Origin: Lysobacteraceae bacterium
GTDB taxonomy: Bacteria; Pseudomonadota; Gammaproteobacteria; Xanthomonadales; Xanthomonadaceae
DNA length: 19,198 bases
Direction of reading: 5' to 3'
Assembly: GCA_027483745.1 (NCBI GenBank)
Contig: JAIXTZ010000180.1
Coordinates: 1-19,198, forward strand
Shown here: piece by piece, positions 16,541 to 19,198 of the stretch
Layout of the letters: every line of letters starts with the position of its first letter
Position numbering within the stretch: the stretch's first letter is position 1
The notes under the pieces: model-generated
The model's input: only the letters and a program-made list of their open reading frames with translations
Told to the model about the DNA's origin: nothing
Database searches by the model: none
Program-made: the position numbers and the translations under genes

Positions 16541-17066
16541 GGAACACCGAAACCGCGCGGCCTTCGTACGTTCCGTGTTCCCAATCCACCTGCAACGTCT
16601 CCCCGAAGTGCCGGATGGCGCCGAGGATGAGCCCTTGGGCCAGATCCTCCATGCCGCGGGGCGACTCGTAGGCGAGCTTGAGGACATCGCCCTCCCGGGA
16701 CATCACGTGAAACCGGGGAAGACGGGCCTCGGGGTAAAGCTTGCGCACGGCAACGTGGATGTCGCCGTCGAGCTGGCACAGCAGGTCGATGGTGCCGCGA
16801 CGCCCCTCGATGAGCGAGGCGTAGCCTTGCGTGAAGCGTCCGAAAAGATGCTCGCCGAACGCCTGAACGAGGGCACCGGGAGCGACGCCGGTCTGCTCCG
16901 ATAGCGCCACCACCAGCGCGACGATTTCCTCGTGCGGGTAGTAACCGACCGCGGTGTACGCGCCCTGGTTCGCTGGCGCGGCCTTCTCGATGATCCGATC
17001 GACGATCTCGGGCGAGAAGCGCTCCTCGACCATCTCCATGAACTCGGTGAACACGATCCCCAGCAT
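16521..17066 (-). CDS. H-NOX heme nitric-oxide-binding sensor
   Basis: This 181-aa stand-alone H-NOX (HNOB) domain is a cytoplasmic heme sensor for NO. Seen features are the N terminus MLGIVFTEFMEMVEERF, the proximal heme ligand His104 in DIHVAVRKLYP, Pro117 in the heme-distorting position and the propionate-binding Y133-E-S135-P-R137 (YxSxR). These correspond in spacing to H102, P115 and Y131/S133/R135 of the Thermoanaerobacter protein. The residue aligned with the distal Tyr140 that stabilises O2 in that protein is Leu142, so the site should bind NO but not O2 (inference from established H-NOX rules). It lies 12 bp downstream of sbcB and overlaps the GGDEF-EAL gene by 20 bp. In Shewanella and Legionella, H-NOX proteins adjacent to c-di-GMP enzymes regulate them, so the same partnership is predicted here. 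Confidence 0.93.
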   Translation of the reverse strand: MLGIVFTEFMEMVEERFSPEIVDRIIEKAAPANQGAYTAVGYYPHEEIVALVVALSEQTGVAPGALVQAFGEHLFGRFTQGYASLIEGRRGTIDLLCQLDGDIHVAVRKLYPEARLPRFHVMSREGDVLKLAYESPRGMEDLAQGLILGAIRHFGETLQVDWEHGTYEGRAVSVFHVRPRP

Positions 17067-17073
17067 CGTCGTG

Positions 17074-17078
17074 CCTCC
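17074..17078 (-). promoter_or_regulatory. Ribosome binding site of the H-NOX gene
   Basis: On the minus strand GGAGG follows the sbcB stop codon immediately and lies 7 nt before the H-NOX ATG at 17066. It is one of the best Shine-Dalgarno sequences in the window and fixes this start codon. Confidence 0.7.
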
Positions 17079-18530
17079 TCAGGCAAGGGTGTCGGGGACG
17101 TCGATCCCCAAGTCGGCCAGCCGGTCGCGCACCCAGGCGTCGGCGGCGTGGAGCGCCGCATTGTCACCGGGGACCACCGGCATCGCCCGCCCAGCTTCGC
17201 GTTCCGTGAGGTAGCTCGCAAGCGTGCCCTCCGCAGGCGCCGGTTCGTGAAACCGGTCACGGCGCCACGCGTCCCAAACCCGACGCTGCGCCGCGTCAAG
17301 CGTCTCGGGCCAGTTCCGGGCCTGGTAGCGGAAGAGCAGGGCCTTGAGCCGGGGGTCCTGCAGCTGGGGCTCGAACGCCGGAAGGTTCGCCGGATCGGCC
17401 GTACGGATCCGCGGGAACAGCCGGCGATCCGCGTCGCTGAAAAATCCACCGTAAAGGTCGCCGTCGACGTCGGTCTCGCCGAAATCGCGCGTCTTGGCGA
17501 ACAGCGACACGCAGCGTGCGATGAACTTCGGGTGCGCAGCCAACCATTCCGCGCGCTCGTGCGCCACGACAGGATCCAGCTGCAGGCGTTCGAGCTCCAC
17601 CGGTCGAACGTGGGCGAGCGGCAGCACCGCGGGGCAGCGGTTGGTGTGGATTTCCTTGAGCGGAAGGCGCTGGACGCCCTCGGGCAGCGTCGCCCGCGGC
17701 GTGTAGAGGCGAGCTTTCAGGTCTTCGTCATCGAGATCGATGAACGCCGCCGGGTCCGTGTCGAGATTGTAGGCGATCACCCGCGTGCCGATGAGGGGAT
17801 GCACGGCAATCGGTGCGACGAGCGCCGCATGGCGTCGCTCCGCGGGAAAGCGACCCGAGACGTGCAGCATCGGCGTGTGCGCCACGAGATCGCACAGCCC
17901 ACGCACGGTCTTCTTGTCGCGCAGCTTCAGCACGTAATCCCAGAAGCGGGGTTGGGCATCCTTGAGCTTCCGCGCCAGCGCGATCAGCGCGCGGACGTCG
18001 CTCAGCGCCTCATGCGCCATGCCCTCGCGAACGCCGTTGGCCGTCGCCAGCTCCTCGAGCTTGAAGCTGGGGTTCCCATCCTCGCGCAGCGGCCACGTCA
18101 AACCGTCCGGACGCAGCGCACGCGCCAGTCGCAGCACATCCAGGAGGTCCCAGCGGCTGTTGCCGTTGCGCCATTCGCGCTCATAGGGGTCGTAGAAGTT
18201 GCGGTACAGCCCGAAACGGATGAACTCGTCGTCGAATCGCAGGCTGTTGTAGCCGACCGAGCAGGTCTCGGGCTCGGCCATCAGCTCGTGGACGCGGGCG
18301 AAGAACGCCGCCTCGATCAGGCCCTCCGCCTTGGCGCGCTGCGGCGCGATGCCGGTGATCGCGGTGGCGATCGGCGAGGGGAGCAGGTCCTCGGCGGGTT
18401 GGCAGAACAGCGAGACGGGCGCATCGACCTCGCAAAGGTCGTCATCCGTCCGGATGGCGGCGAATTGGGCGATGCGCGAACGGCGCGGGTCGCGACCAAA
18501 GGTCTCGAGGTCGTACCAGAGGAAACTCAC
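17079..18530 (-). CDS. sbcB: Exodeoxyribonuclease I (ExoI)
   Basis: This is a single-strand-specific 3'-to-5' DNA exonuclease acting in recombination and mismatch repair. Its 483 aa compare with 475 in E. coli. The DEDDh active site is visible: D7 and E9 in WYDLETFG, D100 in GYNSLRFDDEF, and H173 and D178 in MAHEALSDVRAL. The spacings D7-D100 (93) and H173-D178 (5) equal those of E. coli (D15-D108, H181-D186). YRNFYDPYEREW and the later SH3-like and helical regions (ending AADAWVRDRLADLG) complete the enzyme. The GTG at 18530 is taken as the start because the conserved FLWYDLETFG begins at residue 3; the frame stays open further upstream, but that part overlaps kmo and is Arg-rich. GTGA overlap with the kmo stop indicates coupling. 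Confidence 0.95.
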   Translation of the reverse strand: MSFLWYDLETFGRDPRRSRIAQFAAIRTDDDLCEVDAPVSLFCQPAEDLLPSPIATAITGIAPQRAKAEGLIEAAFFARVHELMAEPETCSVGYNSLRFDDEFIRFGLYRNFYDPYEREWRNGNSRWDLLDVLRLARALRPDGLTWPLREDGNPSFKLEELATANGVREGMAHEALSDVRALIALARKLKDAQPRFWDYVLKLRDKKTVRGLCDLVAHTPMLHVSGRFPAERRHAALVAPIAVHPLIGTRVIAYNLDTDPAAFIDLDDEDLKARLYTPRATLPEGVQRLPLKEIHTNRCPAVLPLAHVRPVELERLQLDPVVAHERAEWLAAHPKFIARCVSLFAKTRDFGETDVDGDLYGGFFSDADRRLFPRIRTADPANLPAFEPQLQDPRLKALLFRYQARNWPETLDAAQRRVWDAWRRDRFHEPAPAEGTLASYLTEREAGRAMPVVPGDNAALHAADAWVRDRLADLGIDVPDTLA

Positions 18531-19198
18531 GCGGCGAGTTCCAGCCAGTCGGCGGGCAGCGTCGAGAGGCCATCGACGATGCGCGCGTCGAGGGCCGCGA
18601 GATCGATGTTGGAAAGCTCGTCGACACCGTGCGTCGCCTCGACCAGCAACTCGCGCTGCCAACGGCCCCGCTGCATCGCGACGGCATAGGGCGTCCGGGT
18701 GAAGCTGACCATCGAGTAGCGCGGCACGAAGCGCCCGGGATGGCGCTCGGCCAACCGCAGTTCCAGCGCCCGCTGGCGCCGCCAGTCCGGGTTGTCCACG
18801 GAATCGCGCATCTCGACGTAGTTCTCCAGCGCCATGGCCTGGATCGCCTCGGCATTCGGGCGACGGTCGGCCTCGAAGGCCGCGAAGGCGTCGACGGTCT
18901 CCGCATGCTCGACCATCAGGCGGTCGAGCGCCGCGACGTCCTCGAAGGCGCAGTTCATGCCCTGGCCATGGAAAGGCACCATCGCGTGCGCGGCATCGCC
19001 GATCAGCACGGCGCGCCCGTCGAGATGCCAGCGCTTCAAGCGCAGCGTGGCCAGGCCGCTGGTCGGGTTGTCGGCCCAGTCGGCGGCGAGGCCCGGCATC
19101 AACGCCAGGGCATCGGGGAACTCGCGCTCGAAAAACGTCCGTGCCGAGGCCGCATCCGGCAGCTGCTCGAAGTTGGGCGTGCCATCCCGGTGGGCAAG
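18527..19198 (-). CDS. kmo: Kynurenine 3-monooxygenase, C-terminal half (5' end beyond window)
   Basis: This FAD-dependent aromatic hydroxylase converts kynurenine to 3-hydroxykynurenine with NADPH and O2 (tryptophan breakdown and de novo NAD synthesis). The last 223 residues are visible; the FAD-binding N terminus with GxGxxG lies to the right of the window. Recognisable parts are FFEREFPDALALMPGL, then the second FAD motif GDAAHAMVPFHGQGMNCAFEDV encoded near 18940-19005, and a C-terminal stretch containing MRDSVDNPDW, QRALELRL, RFVPRYSMVSFTRTPYA, all fitting KMO better than other class A flavin monooxygenases. The stop overlaps the sbcB GTG start by 4 bp. The operon's promoter must be outside the window. 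An alternative naming as a generic FAD-dependent oxidoreductase is possible. Confidence 0.85.
   Translation of the reverse strand, partial: LAHRDGTPNFEQLPDAASARTFFEREFPDALALMPGLAADWADNPTSGLATLRLKRWHLDGRAVLIGDAAHAMVPFHGQGMNCAFEDVAALDRLMVEHAETVDAFAAFEADRRPNAEAIQAMALENYVEMRDSVDNPDWRRQRALELRLAERHPGRFVPRYSMVSFTRTPYAVAMQRGRWQRELLVEATHGVDELSNIDLAALDARIVDGLSTLPADWLELAA

Noticed and set aside
14735..16630. 631-codon plus-strand open frame across the GGDEF-EAL gene
   Set aside because: Low-complexity Arg/Gly/Ala sequence opposite a complete multi-domain protein; no motif or start context.
16932..18689. 585-codon plus-strand open frame opposite sbcB and the start of the H-NOX gene
   Set aside because: Shadow of genes with intact catalytic motifs on the minus strand.

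Overview
This is a high-GC, densely packed bacterial chromosome segment (roughly two thirds G+C by eye). Family-level resemblance of almost every protein (Uup, DeaD, the 1.6-kaa NAD-glutamate dehydrogenase, a short 255-aa NAD kinase, kynurenine 3-monooxygenase, exonuclease I) and the style of its -10 boxes (TAAACT, TACACT) suggest a gammaproteobacterium of the Xanthomonadales/Lysobacteraceae. This placement is inference. No rRNA, tRNA, CRISPR array, insertion sequence or prophage gene is visible, and no gap between genes exceeds about 210 bp.

Layout. 1-821 (-) is a 3'-truncated DEAD-box RNA helicase (DeaD). It is divergent from the ABC-F ATPase Uup at 965-2866 (+), and the two genes share a 143-bp promoter region carrying the same 9-bp box in opposite orientations. 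2900-3973 (-) holds a VOC-fold protein followed by a SprA-related HExxH putative metalloprotease. 4182-10711 (+) is a tight operon: NAD-glutamate dehydrogenase, NAD kinase and a cytosolic 5'-nucleotidase (cN-I family). An MFS transporter (10718-11902, -) is divergent from an arsenic operon, arsR-arsC-aqpS (11999-13403, +). Each pair of adjacent genes in the arsenic operon overlaps by 4 bp, and the operon is headed by a near-perfect 24-bp palindrome lying inside a promoter placed for leaderless arsR translation. A voltage-gated-type cation channel (13470-14369, +) follows. 14402-19198 (-) is a second tight operon read leftwards: kmo (5' end outside the window), sbcB, an H-NOX heme sensor, and a PAS-PAS-GGDEF-EAL protein.

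How the genes work together. The arsenic operon reads as a reduce-and-leak pathway. ArsC reduces arsenate to arsenite, and an AqpS-like aquaglyceroporin lets arsenite run out down its gradient. ArsR, with a C-terminal CC-x5-C site, controls the operon. The H-NOX and EAL proteins form a predicted nitric-oxide-to-c-di-GMP switch. The H-NOX keeps the proximal His and the YxSxR heme motif but has Leu at the position of the O2-stabilising Tyr. The partner has an intact EAL site and a GGDEF domain that looks catalytically dead, so the output should be c-di-GMP hydrolysis. The gdhB-nadK-nucleotidase operon links NAD-dependent glutamate oxidation with NAD phosphorylation and nucleotide turnover.

The most notable items are the H-NOX/phosphodiesterase pair in an operon with exonuclease I and kmo, the channel with an unusual TGENW selectivity filter, the aquaporin lacking the ar/R arginine, and the leaderless ArsR promoter-operator.
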